Source of the DNA: an uncultured Eubacteriales bacterium
GTDB taxonomy: Bacteria; Bacillota_A; Clostridia; Christensenellales; Aristaeellaceae
Length of the DNA: 5,989 nucleotides
Direction: 5' to 3'
Assembly: GCA_902766515.1 (NCBI GenBank)
Contig: CACXEB010000252.1
Location: 1-5,989, forward strand
A program made the translations under genes and the position numbers. The notes below the pieces were generated by a model. That model ran no database searches. It was not told where the DNA came from and was given only the letters and a program-made list of their open reading frames with translations. Below, one piece after another: positions 5,876 to 5,989 of this stretch. Every line of letters starts with the position of its first letter. The stretch's first letter is position 1.

Positions 5876-5989
5876 TCAGCCCTTGATGCCCACGGAAACG
5901 GTGTTTTCCGTCAGCTGTTTCTGGAAGATGAAGAACAGGATGATGGGCGGGATCATGGAGAAGACCACGGACCGCATCATTGTGTCGGC
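5876..5989 (-). CDS. Carbohydrate ABC transporter permease (MalG type), C-terminal fragment
   Basis: A 37-residue open frame enters from the right edge and ends at TGA (5878-5876). The residues include FSMIPPIILFFIFQKQLTEN and end VGIKG. This matches the typical end of MalG-family sugar permeases: a last transmembrane helix with I-P-x-I-x-x-F-x-x-F-Q-K-Q, then a short tail finishing G-x-x-K-G. It would be an inner-membrane subunit of a binding-protein-dependent sugar importer. The partner permease and solute-binding protein are expected farther right, outside the window. The 20-base gap to the GH65 gene indicates one transcript, with import followed by phosphorolysis. The fragment is short, but the ending is highly characteristic of the family. 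Confidence 0.85.
   Translation of the reverse strand, partial: ADTMMRSVVFSMIPPIILFFIFQKQLTENTVSVGIKG
5892..5911. repeat. Inverted repeat near the end of the permease gene
   Basis: ACGGAAA at 5892-5898 and TTTCCGT at 5905-5911 form a seven-pair inverted repeat with six bases between, within coding sequence 13 bases before the permease stop codon. It could fold in the transcript between the transporter and enzyme parts of the operon, or be a chance product of codons. Confidence 0.3.

Overview
The window is gene-dense and GC-rich (by eye clearly above 60 %). It carries parts of a sugar-uptake and phosphorolysis locus. Strong AAGGAG-type ribosome binding sites, a YczE-like membrane protein, a LacI-type regulator and GH65 enzymes of a Clostridia-like style suggest a GC-rich Bacillota, perhaps a gut or rumen Clostridia member. 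The taxon is an inference only; no marker gene is present.

Layout. Two blocks of genes converge at 1342/1343. On the + strand, the C-terminal end of a small multi-pass membrane protein (1-243, cut by the window start) is followed after a short GC-rich gap by a complete LacI-family transcription regulator (326-1342, alternative start 308). On the - strand, read from right to left, come the last 37 residues of a MalG-type sugar ABC transporter permease (5876-5989, cut by the window end), a complete 764-residue GH65 enzyme (3561-5855) and a second complete 722-residue GH65 enzyme (1343-3511). The gaps are 20 and 49 bases, so the three are most likely one operon whose promoter lies beyond the right edge.

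How it works together. The permease belongs to a binding-protein-dependent importer for a sugar or oligosaccharide. Both GH65 proteins keep the catalytic acid Glu, the K-Q pair, the D of FWD(T/A)E, and the Ser-Ser and His expected at the phosphate site. They are therefore best read as inverting alpha-glucoside phosphorylases that split an imported alpha-glucoside with phosphate into beta-glucose 1-phosphate plus an acceptor sugar. They belong to clearly different branches of GH65, so they probably act on different linkages or acceptors, which the sequence does not reveal. The LacI protein, placed tail-to-tail with the operon, is the likely local regulator. The beta-phosphoglucomutase that commonly accompanies GH65 phosphorylases is not in the window.

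There are no tRNAs, rRNAs, mobile elements or CRISPR arrays, and no gene-free stretch longer than 64 bases. The points most worth a second look are the pairing of two divergent GH65 enzymes, the unusual active-site loops in each, the zero-length convergent junction, and several GC-rich inverted repeats near gene ends.
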